Assembly (NCBI RefSeq): GCF_005938385.1
Contig: NZ_VCRA01000045.1
Coordinates: 1-32,318 of the forward strand
From: Paenibacillus mesophilus
Lineage (GTDB): Bacteria; Bacillota; Bacilli; Paenibacillales; NBRC-103111
Direction: 5' to 3'
Length of the DNA: 32,318 bases
The translations under genes were made by a program, and so were the position numbers. Below, piece after piece: positions 7,977 through 15,157 of the stretch. Under the pieces are notes generated by a model. That model had not been told where the DNA came from, searched no databases, and saw only the letters and a list, made by a program, of their open reading frames with translations. Every line of letters begins with the position of its first letter. Positions within the stretch are counted from its first letter, which is position 1.

Positions 7977-8042
7977 ATCGGTAAAAACCTTTATTCCAAA
8001 AGGATCGTCTGCCGCGACTTTAATTAATCGATAAAAACGATT
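7977..8042. promoter_or_regulatory. Candidate LysR operators between lysR and dapA-like genes
   Basis: ATCGRTAAAAAC occurs twice, at 7977-7988 and 8027-8038, exactly 50 bp apart. The second lies in AATCG-N7-CGATT (8026-8042), which fits the LysR T-N11-A pattern with inverted arms. The first overlaps the region just upstream of the regulator's ribosome binding site. Confidence 0.45.
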
Positions 8043-8149
8043 GTTCCTATCACTTATTATAGCTAACACCGATTGGAATTCCTATGCTACATTGATTGCA
8101 CAGCCGGTCGGCCGGTCGGCACCAAAACAACGCTTAGGAGGGATCCATC

Positions 8150-9025
8150 ATGCTGGCAGAGCTGTTGAAAGGCGTCATCGTCCCGGTTATCGCCCCTTTT
8201 ACTCCGGATCATAAGCTCGATACGGAAAGCTTTAGGAACGTGGTCCGGTCATTGCTGGACCGGAAGGTGCACGGGCTCGTCATTCACGGCACGACGGGAG
8301 AATGTCCGGCGGTCCGCTGGGAAGAGGCAAGCCGCATGGCGGAAATCGCCATGGAGATGAGGGCGGACCGCAGTATCCCGATTCTGATCGGAACCGGATC
8401 GAACGATACCCGGGAAGCGGTCCTGCTTACGAAGAGGGCACGGTCGCTCGGGACGGACGGCGTGCTTGCCGTGACGCCCTACTACAATCGTCCTTCGGCG
8501 CAAGGCGTGTTGGAGCATTACAGACGGGTGGCCGACGTCGGATTGCCGGTCGTCGCGTACCATATCCCGTATCGGACCGGACTTGCGCTGACGCCCGACG
8601 AGCTGAACTCGATTCTCGAGATCGGGAACGTGGCGGGCATCAAGGAAAGCTCCGGAGGCATCGGCAATTTCATCGAGCTCGGAGGCCGGACGGATAAGGC
8701 GCTTCTATGCGGGGACGATCTGTACTTTTTCGCCGCTCTATGCTGCGGGGCAAGCGGGGGAATGCTCGCTTCGGCGAATGTGGCTACGGACCGTTTCGTG
8801 AACGTATATGAATCGTTTGCCGCACAGCGCTGGACCGAGGCGAAAACGACGTTCGACGGGCTGGTCCCGCTTATCCGGCTGCTGTTCGCCGAGCCGAATC
8901 CGGCTCCGCTGAAATGGGTCTTGCAGCGGACGGGGCGGATTAGGTCGGATACGGTACGGCTGCCGATCACTCCGATCACGGAGGAGTTGCGGCTACGTCT
9001 GGAGCCATTGCTTGAACATTTATAG
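8150..9025 (+). CDS. Dihydrodipicolinate synthase/N-acetylneuraminate lyase family aldolase
   Basis: A 291-aa class I aldolase of the DapA family, forming a Schiff base with pyruvate-type substrates. GTTGE (47-51), TPYYNRP (109-115), the catalytic Tyr137 in VVAYHIP, the Arg142 of PYRTG and the Schiff-base lysine Lys165 in GIKESSG are all present. Arg142 lines up with the Arg that binds the aspartate-semialdehyde carboxylate in true DapA, but the usual YN-P becomes YHIP, so substrate is uncertain. GGAGG precedes the ATG by 7-8 nt. It stands alone with a divergent LysR regulator instead of sitting in a lysine operon, which favours a catabolic or accessory role. Confidence 0.88.
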   Translation: MLAELLKGVIVPVIAPFTPDHKLDTESFRNVVRSLLDRKVHGLVIHGTTGECPAVRWEEASRMAEIAMEMRADRSIPILIGTGSNDTREAVLLTKRARSLGTDGVLAVTPYYNRPSAQGVLEHYRRVADVGLPVVAYHIPYRTGLALTPDELNSILEIGNVAGIKESSGGIGNFIELGGRTDKALLCGDDLYFFAALCCGASGGMLASANVATDRFVNVYESFAAQRWTEAKTTFDGLVPLIRLLFAEPNPAPLKWVLQRTGRIRSDTVRLPITPITEELRLRLEPLLEHL

Positions 9026-9119
9026 GGAATTCCTATTACAAACATTCATTTTATATATTGGACCAATGACGAGCCATCCCTCACAATAAGCTTAACGAAC
9101 CGAGAGGATGTGTACGATC

Positions 9120-9938
9120 ATGAACCAGCGGCACGATGAAACAAACCACTATTGGAACGCCTCGTTGTATGATTCGAGAATCGGCTTTGTATCGGAGTAC
9201 GGGAAGTCTATCGTCGAGCTGCTCGACGTGCAGCCGGGGGAGACGGTGCTCGACATCGGCTGCGGAACGGGAGACTTGTGCAGGGAGCTGTCGAGCCGCG
9301 GAGCGCTGACGCATGGCATCGATTATTCCGGCGAGATGATCGCCAAGGCTCGCGGGAAATATCCGGATTTGTCGTTCGAAGCGGCGGACGCACACGCTTA
9401 TCGCACGGAGCGCAAATTCGACGCGGTATTCTCCAATGCCGCCTTGCACTGGATGACCCGCCCCGCCGAGGTGATCCGCTCCGTAAGCGGCGCATTGAAG
9501 CCCGGCGGGCGCTTCGTGGCCGAATTCGGCGGCAAAGGCAATGTGGGCGGCATCGTTGCGGCGTTGGGCGAATCGCTTCGCGGGTTCGGCATAGACGCTG
9601 CGGCGCGCAATCCGTGGTATTTCCCATCGGTCGGCGAATACGTCTCGCTGCTCGAAGCCGCAGGCTTCCGGGTGGAATATGCGCTCCATTTCTCGCGTCC
9701 GACGCCGCTTGACGATGGGGAGCGCGGCTTGGAGCATTGGCTCCAGATGTTCGCGGCCGGATTTTTCGCCGGACTGACCGAACCGGAGAAACGGCGGGCG
9801 TACGCCGAGACGAGCCGTCTGGCAAAGCCTTCTTTATACCGCGACGGTCGATGGATAGCCGACTATTGGAGGCTGCGTGTAGCGGCATATAAGCCTGCAG
9901 CGGCGGAAGGCGAAAGTCCCGATATGCGACGTAAGTAA
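9120..9938 (+). CDS. Class I SAM-dependent methyltransferase
   Basis: A 272-aa methyltransferase with motif I VLDIGCGTGDL (near residues 43-53), the acidic end of strand 2 in GIDYS, motif II FDAVFSNAALHWM and KPGGRFVAEFGG. The NAALHWM segment is typical of the trans-aconitate 2-methyltransferase/BioC-like branch, but the substrate cannot be read from sequence. The ATG at 9120 is preferred because GAGAGG lies 12 nt before it; the ATG at 9108 directly abuts that sequence. It lies 94 nt after the DapA-like gene, with the palindrome ATTGGACCAAT (9057-9067) between them. Confidence 0.88.
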   Translation: MNQRHDETNHYWNASLYDSRIGFVSEYGKSIVELLDVQPGETVLDIGCGTGDLCRELSSRGALTHGIDYSGEMIAKARGKYPDLSFEAADAHAYRTERKFDAVFSNAALHWMTRPAEVIRSVSGALKPGGRFVAEFGGKGNVGGIVAALGESLRGFGIDAAARNPWYFPSVGEYVSLLEAAGFRVEYALHFSRPTPLDDGERGLEHWLQMFAAGFFAGLTEPEKRRAYAETSRLAKPSLYRDGRWIADYWRLRVAAYKPAAAEGESPDMRRK

Positions 9939-10004
9939 CAAAATGGTTCCTTATGCCTATTAATAGCGGGAGAGTCGTATGGTACTCTTGTATCAGTTAT
10001 ATCG

Positions 10005-10092
10005 GATAAAGGCAAACCTGCTCGAAAGACAGGGACGCAAAGCTACGGGTCTACCAGCATTTGTCCAAATGCCATGACAGCCGGGCCGCCCT
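10005..10092 (+). ncRNA. Cyclic-di-GMP-I (GEMM-I) riboswitch aptamer
   Basis: The hallmark series is present in order: GGCAAACC (10011-10018), a short stem capped by CGAAAG (CCTG...CAGG), GGGACGCAAAGC (10032-10043), then a second long stem with GCATTTgtccAAATGC at its tip, and a closing ACAGCCGGGC. These match the GEMM-I consensus well. Its 3' closing sequence GCCGCCC (10085-10091) is perfectly complementary to GGGCGGC (10133-10139) in the following terminator, so the aptamer and the terminator can be coupled through an alternative pairing. Confidence 0.9.
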
Positions 10093-10119
10093 CGAATCGA
10101 TGCCTATCGTCAATCGGAC

Positions 10120-10155
10120 GGACGTCGCTGTTGGGCGGCGTCCTCTTTTGTTTTT
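10120..10155 (+). terminator. Riboswitch expression platform: intrinsic terminator
   Basis: GGACGTCGC (10120-10128) pairs with GCGGCGTCC (10135-10143), followed by TCTTTTGTTTTT. Because GCCGCCC of the aptamer can pair with the right arm, ligand binding that holds the aptamer closed should free the terminator. This predicts an OFF switch at high c-di-GMP; the direction is inference. Confidence 0.8.
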
Positions 10156-10164
10156 GGCGAGCTT

Positions 10165-10260
10165 GTGTTCACTTTTTGGGGTTGGTGTGGGGGCTCCCCC
10201 GAAAGTATTAGGAATAAGCTGCGAAGCAACACTTCACTTTTGGGGGAATACTGGGGGGGT
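10165..10260 (+). repeat. Dispersed 66-bp hairpin repeat (family 1), copy in the riboswitch leader
   Basis: TTCACTTTTTGGGG (10168-10181) recurs as TTCACTTTTGGGGG from 10233, 65 bp on, with AAAGTATTAGGAATAAGC (from 10202) between them. The same sequence makes up the tandem array at 26.77-26.97 kb. It lies between the riboswitch terminator and the small gene, and its terminal G-run supplies that gene's ribosome binding site. Confidence 0.8.
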
Positions 10261-10269
10261 GAAATGGTG

Positions 10270-10470
10270 ATGAACGAAGTCGTGCAATTGAAAAACGATG
10301 TGCATCGGCTAACCGTAGAGCTGATCGGCGGCTGCAAATACTGCTCCATGATTTCCACGAACGTCGACTTCAAAACCCCGATCTATTGCACCAAATTTAC
10401 CGGAGCGGTCCATCCCACCTGCGTGGATGTCAACACGTGCCTCGCTTGCCGGGAATACAAAAACCATTGA
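10270..10470 (+). CDS. Small six-cysteine protein under c-di-GMP riboswitch control
   Basis: A 66-aa protein I do not recognise. An N-terminal helix-like segment (MNEVVQLKNDVHRLTVELI) leads to a Cys-rich part with C22-x2-C25, C40, C51 and C57-x2-C60, a spacing that suggests a zinc ribbon or similar metal site; His48 is a further possible ligand. There is no signal peptide or membrane segment. GGGGGGTGA precedes the start; ATG 10270 has the better spacing, ATG 10264 is possible. A strong terminator follows at once, so the riboswitch appears to control this gene alone. Function unknown. Confidence 0.7.
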   Translation: MNEVVQLKNDVHRLTVELIGGCKYCSMISTNVDFKTPIYCTKFTGAVHPTCVDVNTCLACREYKNH

Positions 10471-10478
10471 GGCGGCCC

Positions 10479-10508
10479 GCTTTTCGACTTCGGTTGAAAA
10501 GCTTTTTT
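10479..10508 (+). terminator. Intrinsic terminator after the six-cysteine gene
   Basis: A 10-bp stem (10479-10488 with 10493-10502, one G-U pair) is capped by a TTCG tetraloop and followed by six T. It separates the small gene from the DUF817 gene. Confidence 0.92.
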
Positions 10509-10517
10509 GTTTGTTCG

Positions 10518-10547
10518 TTGTATTCCTTTGTCCGGCGGCATTATGAT
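10518..10547 (+). promoter_or_regulatory. Possible sigma-A promoter of the DUF817 gene
   Basis: TTGTAT (10518-10523), 18-nt spacer, TATGAT (10542-10547). It lies just past the preceding terminator and about 48 nt before the start codon. Confidence 0.5.
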
Positions 10548-10594
10548 AGTAATGGCGGCGGAGTCCGCCCAATCGGGCCAGCGGAGGTATGCGA

Positions 10595-11395
10595 ATGCGC
10601 TTTTGGAAGCCGTTCTTTCATTTTGGAGTACAGCAGGCGTTGTCCTGCTTCTTTCCCGTCGTCATCTTCGCCACGATCGCGCTGACGAAGCTGGTGGATA
10701 TTCCGGTCCTAGCGGACTATGACTTTATTCTGATCGTCTGTTTGCTGACACAGTATGCGATGTACCGTTTCGGAATGGAAACGAAGGATGAGCTCAAAGT
10801 TATTTGCGTGTTCCACCTGATCGGCTTCGCCCTCGAAGTATACAAGGTGCACAAAGGGTCGTGGACGTACCCGATGGACGGCTGGACGAAGCTGTTCGAC
10901 GTGCCTCTTTACAGCGGGTTCATGTACGCAAGCGTGGCCAGCTACTTGTGCCAGGCATGGCGCAGGCTGGACGTCCATCTGGTGCGGTGGCCGAAGCCGC
11001 TGTGGACGGTGCCGCTCGGAGCGGCCATTTATTTGAACTTCATGACGCATCATTACATTTACGATATGCGCTGGGTGCTTACCGCTTTGCTGTTCGTCGT
11101 ATTTTTCCGGACGCGCGTCGAGTATACGGTATTGGGCGCCGTTCACAGGATGCCTCTAGTGCTGTCTTATTTTCTGATCGGATTTTTCATCTGGATCGCC
11201 GAAAATATCGGCACGTTTCTCGGCGCGTGGCAGTATCCGAATCAGCGCGCGGCGTGGACCGTCGTCGGCTGGGGCAAGCTCAGCTCCTGGTTTCTGCTCG
11301 TTATCGTCAGCTTCATCATCGTCGCCCAGCTGAAGCATGTCAAGGAAGGCACAGCCCGGATCAAGCCGGATCTCGGAAACGACTTACCGGGATAG
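10595..11395 (+). CDS. DUF817 family integral membrane protein (YoaT-like)
   Basis: A 266-aa polytopic membrane protein with roughly seven or eight hydrophobic segments and conserved polar patches (VYKVHKGSWTYP, PLYSGFMYASVASYLCQAWRR, HHYIYDMRW, ENIGTFLGAWQYPNQ). I recognise this pattern as DUF817, represented by B. subtilis YoaT; the biochemical role is not known. GGAGG lies 7 nt before the ATG at 10595, whereas the ATG at 10589 is only 1 nt from it. It follows a strong terminator and has its own probable promoter. The palindrome CGCGCGGCCGCGCG (11445-11458) after the stop may form a 3' hairpin. Confidence 0.85.
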   Translation: MRFWKPFFHFGVQQALSCFFPVVIFATIALTKLVDIPVLADYDFILIVCLLTQYAMYRFGMETKDELKVICVFHLIGFALEVYKVHKGSWTYPMDGWTKLFDVPLYSGFMYASVASYLCQAWRRLDVHLVRWPKPLWTVPLGAAIYLNFMTHHYIYDMRWVLTALLFVVFFRTRVEYTVLGAVHRMPLVLSYFLIGFFIWIAENIGTFLGAWQYPNQRAAWTVVGWGKLSSWFLLVIVSFIIVAQLKHVKEGTARIKPDLGNDLPG

Positions 11396-11517
11396 CCGGA
11401 ACCAATCCGTCTGAAGTGGCATGCATGCTCCTTTAACGAAAAATCGCGCGGCCGCGCGCACCTTTTGCCCTTCGCTGAATATGGGTAGTAATAGGCGACT
11501 ATCAGCTAGAAGGAGGC

Positions 11518-12156
11518 ATGCGGACGACCATGGAATACCGTGATTTATCCGCTACTGTATCGAAAAAGGTGATGATCAAGCCGCGGCTGCAAATCCGTTA
11601 CCCCCAGTTGACCGGATTGCCGAACCGCAAGGCGCAAATGATCATAAACGACCGGATTATGCAAATGGTGTACCGGCTTATCCGCGACCAAGGCTATGTG
11701 CAGGACCCGACGAAGGAGATGACGGGGACTTACGACATTGAGCTGAACGGGGATGGGCTGATCAGCATCGTGTTCCGAAATTATGCATACGCGCAAGGAG
11801 CCGCACACGGAGTGACGCTGCAGAAGTCGCTGACGATGGACTTGTGGGACGGGCGCGAATACCGTTCCGCCGATCTGTTCCGCGAAGACAGCGGCTACAA
11901 GCAGCAGATCGACGAGATTTTGCAGAAGCAGATCGAGGAGAAAGAGGTGCCCATTCTCGAAGGCACTCCGTTTAGAGGCGTAGGGCCGGATCAGGACTAC
12001 TATTTGACTCCGACCGAGCTTGTCGTTTATTACCAGCTGTACGAGTATACGCCTTATGCGTACGGGTTTCCGACATTCCCGATCCCGTATTCGGAACTAA
12101 CCGACATCGTCGATCCGAACGGGCCGCTGGGCCGGCTGCAGCCGGTGATGCAGTAA
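11518..12156 (+). CDS. DUF3298 (RsiV C-terminal-like) domain protein
   Basis: A 212-aa protein with no signal peptide or membrane segment. It reads as a DUF3298/DUF4163-type domain: IKPRLQIRYPQLTGL, AQMIINDRIM, VFRNYAYAQGAAHGVTL, ADLFREDSGYKQQIDEILQKQI, DYYLTPTELVVYYQLYEYTPYAYGF and IPYSELTDIV. In RsiV and PdaC this fold binds cell-wall ligands, but here it lacks the usual membrane anchor and may act in the cytosol. The start is ambiguous: GGAGG is 1 nt from ATG 11518 and 13 nt from ATG 11530. It is monocistronic, with a strong terminator after it. Confidence 0.8.
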   Translation: MRTTMEYRDLSATVSKKVMIKPRLQIRYPQLTGLPNRKAQMIINDRIMQMVYRLIRDQGYVQDPTKEMTGTYDIELNGDGLISIVFRNYAYAQGAAHGVTLQKSLTMDLWDGREYRSADLFREDSGYKQQIDEILQKQIEEKEVPILEGTPFRGVGPDQDYYLTPTELVVYYQLYEYTPYAYGFPTFPIPYSELTDIVDPNGPLGRLQPVMQ

Positions 12157-12162
12157 TTGCGA

Positions 12163-12200
12163 AGTCTTCTTGCGCCTCCAGGCGCGAGAAGGCTTTTTTT
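12163..12200 (+). terminator. Intrinsic terminator of the DUF3298 gene
   Basis: AGTCTTCTTGCGCC (12163-12176) pairs with GGCGCGAGAAGGCT (12181-12194) with wobble pairs, over a TCCA loop, and is followed by T7. Confidence 0.93.
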
Positions 12201-12249
12201 CTTTCGTTAAAACTGTTCCCCTGAAGGGAAGAGGGTAGTGAACTCAAGT

Positions 12250-12455
12250 ATATAAATAGTAAACCTCATTGCGCTAATTCGGGCAGGTTAGGCAAGTAAT
12301 CGGAAATAGCGAACCGGAGGTTGCTATTACTGAGCATAAGTTCGCAAATAGTGAAGTTTTGTTCGTACTTTTGTGCGGTTCCCCGAATTGTGAGGAAATA
12401 ACGAAATGCGGTTCATTAACAGTAAAATGGCGTTCGCTAATCCGACACGTGCCCG
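12250..12455. repeat. Degenerate AAATAGCGAA intergenic repeats (family 3)
   Basis: AAATAGTAAA (12254), AAATAGCGAA (12304), AAATAGTGAA (12346), AAATAACGAA (12396) and a weaker AACAGTAAAA (12418) recur, spaced 50, 42 and 50 bp for the first four. Most are followed by an imperfect inverted partner such as GGTTGCTATT, GGTTCATTAA or CGTTCGCTAAT, so each can form a small hairpin. No open frame here looks coding. From about 12460 to 12680 I see nothing I can name. Confidence 0.6.
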
Positions 12456-12683
12456 TCCACATACCCAAAACGAGGTTCGCATGCACATTGGGAGGTCACC
12501 ACAAGCGGCTGGCCTGAAGCCGGAAATCGCAGGAGGTTCGATGCCGTACGGACGGGTACGGAATAAGGGGCATGGCCGCCGTTATTAGTGCCGTAACACG
12601 CGCGGAGGGCTTTGGCCATCCCCTACACCTTTTCCGGGAGCGGGCCGTTAGTGGTGAAGGCGAGATGTTTTTTTCGTTTAGGG

Positions 12684-12712
12684 TTGAAACGGTTTCGGAT
12701 AGGCGATATAAT
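12684..12712 (+). promoter_or_regulatory. Sigma-A promoter with overlapping palindromic operator
   Basis: TTGAAA (12684-12689), 17-nt spacer, TATAAT (12707-12712), about 95 nt upstream of the Gfo/Idh/MocA gene. The palindrome GAAAC-G-GTTTC (12686-12696) starts inside the -35 and has the look of a LacI/CcpA-type site, though it does not match the 14-bp cre spacing. A very A/T-rich stretch (12718-12752) follows. Confidence 0.7.
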
Positions 12713-12801
12713 TCTATTGCATGTATTATATATAATATATAAAAATTATATCCGACCATTTATGGCAGCAGGCCATCACGGGAGAGGGAGCGAGGATTCA
12801 T

Positions 12802-13803
12802 ATGAACAAAGTAAGAGTAGGCATTATCGGGCTGGGCAGCTGGGGAAGCTGTCATCTGGAAGCGTTTCATTCCATGCCGCAGGTGGAAGTCGTGGCGGTG
12901 TGCGACCGCAACGAGGAGAGGGTCAAGCAGCTTGCGGAGCGCTACTCGGTGCCGCATGCTTACAGCCGCAGCGAAGAGCTGCTGGAGCGGACAGACATCG
13001 ACCTGGTCAGCATCGCCACGTTCGAGCACGAGCATTTCGGACCGGCAATAGCGGCATTAAAGTCGGGCAAGCATGTGCTTGTGGAGAAGCCGATATCGAC
13101 CAAGCTCGAGGAAGCGGCCGCTATGGCCAGGACGGCGGAAGAGCACGGGAAGTTTATCTTCGCCGGGCACCTGCTGCGGTTCGAGCCGCGTTACGCGGAC
13201 ATTTACAACGCGATTCATTCGGGCCGAATCGGCGCGCCGCAGAGCATGTTCTTGAAGCGGGGACGGACGAAAGGCATGTTCCGCACCTACAAGCGGACGC
13301 ATACGGTGTTCGAGCTGACGGTTCACGATCTGGATATCGCGATCTGGTATGCGGGCAGCCGGGTCAAATCGGTTAAAGCTTACGGCAAAGCGGTCAACGA
13401 CGACGTCGTGCCGGACATTTTATGGTCGTGCCTCCAGTTCGAGAACGGGACGATCGCCTTCCTGCACAGCAACTGGATGACGCCGGACGAAGCGGGCATC
13501 GTCATGAACGACGCCGCGGAAATTATCGGCACGGAAGGAACGGCTCAGTTCGCGAACAGCGGCTCGAATTTGCAGCTGTGGGATTCGAGGGGCCGGACGT
13601 CCCCGGACTATTTCATCCATCATACGTTAAACGGAAGCTCGTTCGGAGTGCTCCGCGAACAGCTAACCTATATCAGCGCATGCGTGGCGAACGGGACGAA
13701 GCCTGAATATACGTCGTTCGACGATGCAGTACACGGCATCGCGGTCGCCGAAGCGATTATCCGCTCGTGCGCTAGCGGACAAGAGGAACGCCCGCAGGCG
13801 TGA
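12802..13803 (+). CDS. Gfo/Idh/MocA family NAD(P)-dependent oxidoreductase
   Basis: A 333-aa two-domain dehydrogenase, typical of sugar, inositol or amino-sugar metabolism. The Rossmann motif GIIGLGSWG (7-15) opens the protein, EKPIS (95-99) holds the conserved Lys96, and VHDLDI (174-179) carries the usual catalytic His/Asp region. GAGG lies 6 nt before the ATG. It heads a run of same-strand genes (oxidoreductase, SDR 54 nt on, RidA 33 nt on, AraC regulator 106 nt on) that probably form one pathway, but the substrate cannot be read from the window. Confidence 0.92.
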   Translation: MNKVRVGIIGLGSWGSCHLEAFHSMPQVEVVAVCDRNEERVKQLAERYSVPHAYSRSEELLERTDIDLVSIATFEHEHFGPAIAALKSGKHVLVEKPISTKLEEAAAMARTAEEHGKFIFAGHLLRFEPRYADIYNAIHSGRIGAPQSMFLKRGRTKGMFRTYKRTHTVFELTVHDLDIAIWYAGSRVKSVKAYGKAVNDDVVPDILWSCLQFENGTIAFLHSNWMTPDEAGIVMNDAAEIIGTEGTAQFANSGSNLQLWDSRGRTSPDYFIHHTLNGSSFGVLREQLTYISACVANGTKPEYTSFDDAVHGIAVAEAIIRSCASGQEERPQA

Positions 13804-13857
13804 TTCCATGTCCACAAGCGGCTGGCTATCGATTCATACGACCGGGAGGGAACGGAC

Positions 13858-14631
13858 ATGAGATTGCGGGATAAAGTATGTATGATTACCGGTGCCGGTT
13901 CCGGCATCGGACAAAGCACGGCCATGTTGTTCGCGGCGGAGGGAGCCTCCGTTATCGTGAACGATCTGGACGAAGCGAAAGGCGAGGAGACCGTCGGTCA
14001 AATCGAGGCGAACGGCGGAACCGCGCTGTTCCTTCGAGCGGACGTGACGAAGCCGGACGAGGTGGAAGCGATGACGGAGCGGGCGATTGCCCGTTTCGGC
14101 CGGATCGACGTCCTGTTCAACAATGCCGGCATCAGCGGCGTAGGCATGCTGCACGAGGTGGAGCCCGACGTCTGGGACCGGATCATGAGCATCAATATCA
14201 AAGGCGTCTACCTGCCGAGCAAATACGTCGTTCCGCACATGATGGAGCGCAAGCAGGGCGTCATTATTCATATGTCGTCGTGCGTAGCCGAGATCGGCCT
14301 TGCGCGAAGGGCGTCTTACGCCGCAACGAAAGGGGCCGTGCTGGCGCTGGCGAAATCGATGCAGGTGGACTATGCGCCCTACGGCATCCGTGTGAACGCG
14401 CTGCTGCCGGGGACGATACTGACTCCGTTCGTGGAGGCGTATTTGCGCAATTCGTACGACGATCCGGACGCGGGGCTTGCATCGATCAAGAAGCGCCAGC
14501 TCAGCGAAGAGCTCGGCCGGCCCGAAGATGTGGCGAAGGCGGCGCTGTTTCTGGCGTCGGACGATTCGAAATTCATGATGGGTTCCCCGTTGTATATCGA
14601 CGGCGGCGCCGTTTTCGGCAAAAACGCCTGA
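13858..14631 (+). CDS. Short-chain dehydrogenase/reductase (SDR, classical)
   Basis: A 257-aa SDR with cofactor motif TGAGSGIG (11-18), NNAG (88-91), the active-site Ser in HMSSC (140-141) and YAATK (Tyr154, Lys158). The Asp at the end of beta-2 (VNDLDEAKG) favours NAD over NADP. The closing FMMGSPLYIDGG is typical of the FabG-like classical group, but the context suggests polyol or sugar oxidation and not fatty-acid synthesis. GGGAGGG precedes the start. It is probably cotranscribed with the Gfo/Idh/MocA gene. Confidence 0.92.
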   Translation: MRLRDKVCMITGAGSGIGQSTAMLFAAEGASVIVNDLDEAKGEETVGQIEANGGTALFLRADVTKPDEVEAMTERAIARFGRIDVLFNNAGISGVGMLHEVEPDVWDRIMSINIKGVYLPSKYVVPHMMERKQGVIIHMSSCVAEIGLARRASYAATKGAVLALAKSMQVDYAPYGIRVNALLPGTILTPFVEAYLRNSYDDPDAGLASIKKRQLSEELGRPEDVAKAALFLASDDSKFMMGSPLYIDGGAVFGKNA

Positions 14632-14664
14632 CCTGTTATTCTATAAAAAGGAGGCTTGCCTTAT

Positions 14665-15051
14665 ATGAGAAAAGAAGTGATATCGACGGACAAAGCTCCC
14701 GCACCGGGAGGGAAGTATTCTCAGGCAATCAAGCTTGGAAATATGGTATACGTAGCGGGAACGTGCCCGTTCGAGCTCGGTACCGGCAAAGTGCTGCATC
14801 CCGACGACGTCGTGGAGCAAACGCGCCTTGTCCTGAATTATATGGGCGAAATATTGCGGGCGGCCGGCACTTCGCTCGATCATGTGGTCAAAGTGACGTC
14901 GTTTCTGCGCAATCTCGACGATTTCAAAGCATATGACCGAGTATATGCGGAGACGTTCGCCCATGAGCCTCCCGCTCGGAGCACGGTCGAGATCGGCAAA
15001 TTCCCGGCAGGCATGACCGTCGAGATCGAGTGCGTCGCATATATTCCGTAA
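14665..15051 (+). CDS. RidA/YjgF/UK114 family protein
   Basis: A 128-aa RidA-family protein. Canonical RidA deaminates reactive enamine/imine intermediates made by PLP enzymes; several subfamilies have other roles in catabolic operons. Family features: KAPAPGGKYSQAIKLGNMVYVAGTCP is close to the N-terminal signature, and RSTVEIGKFP...TVEIECVAYIP carries the conserved Arg and Glu of the active site. ATG 14665 has AAGGAGG 10 nt upstream; a TTG at 14656 abuts that sequence. Its place between an SDR and a regulator suggests a part in the same pathway. Confidence 0.9.
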   Translation: MRKEVISTDKAPAPGGKYSQAIKLGNMVYVAGTCPFELGTGKVLHPDDVVEQTRLVLNYMGEILRAAGTSLDHVVKVTSFLRNLDDFKAYDRVYAETFAHEPPARSTVEIGKFPAGMTVEIECVAYIP

Positions 15052-15157
15052 TGGGTCGTTCAGATATAATGTAGAAAACCGCTTGCAGCCGAATGCTGGG
15101 CGGAGAATCGAACATGCAGCGTTTCATTAGCAGACTTCCGGAGGGGTGGGTGGCTCC

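Noticed and set aside
12460..12680. Small frames between the AAATAGCGAA repeats and the promoter
   Set aside because: All are short, without convincing start signals or recognisable protein pattern.
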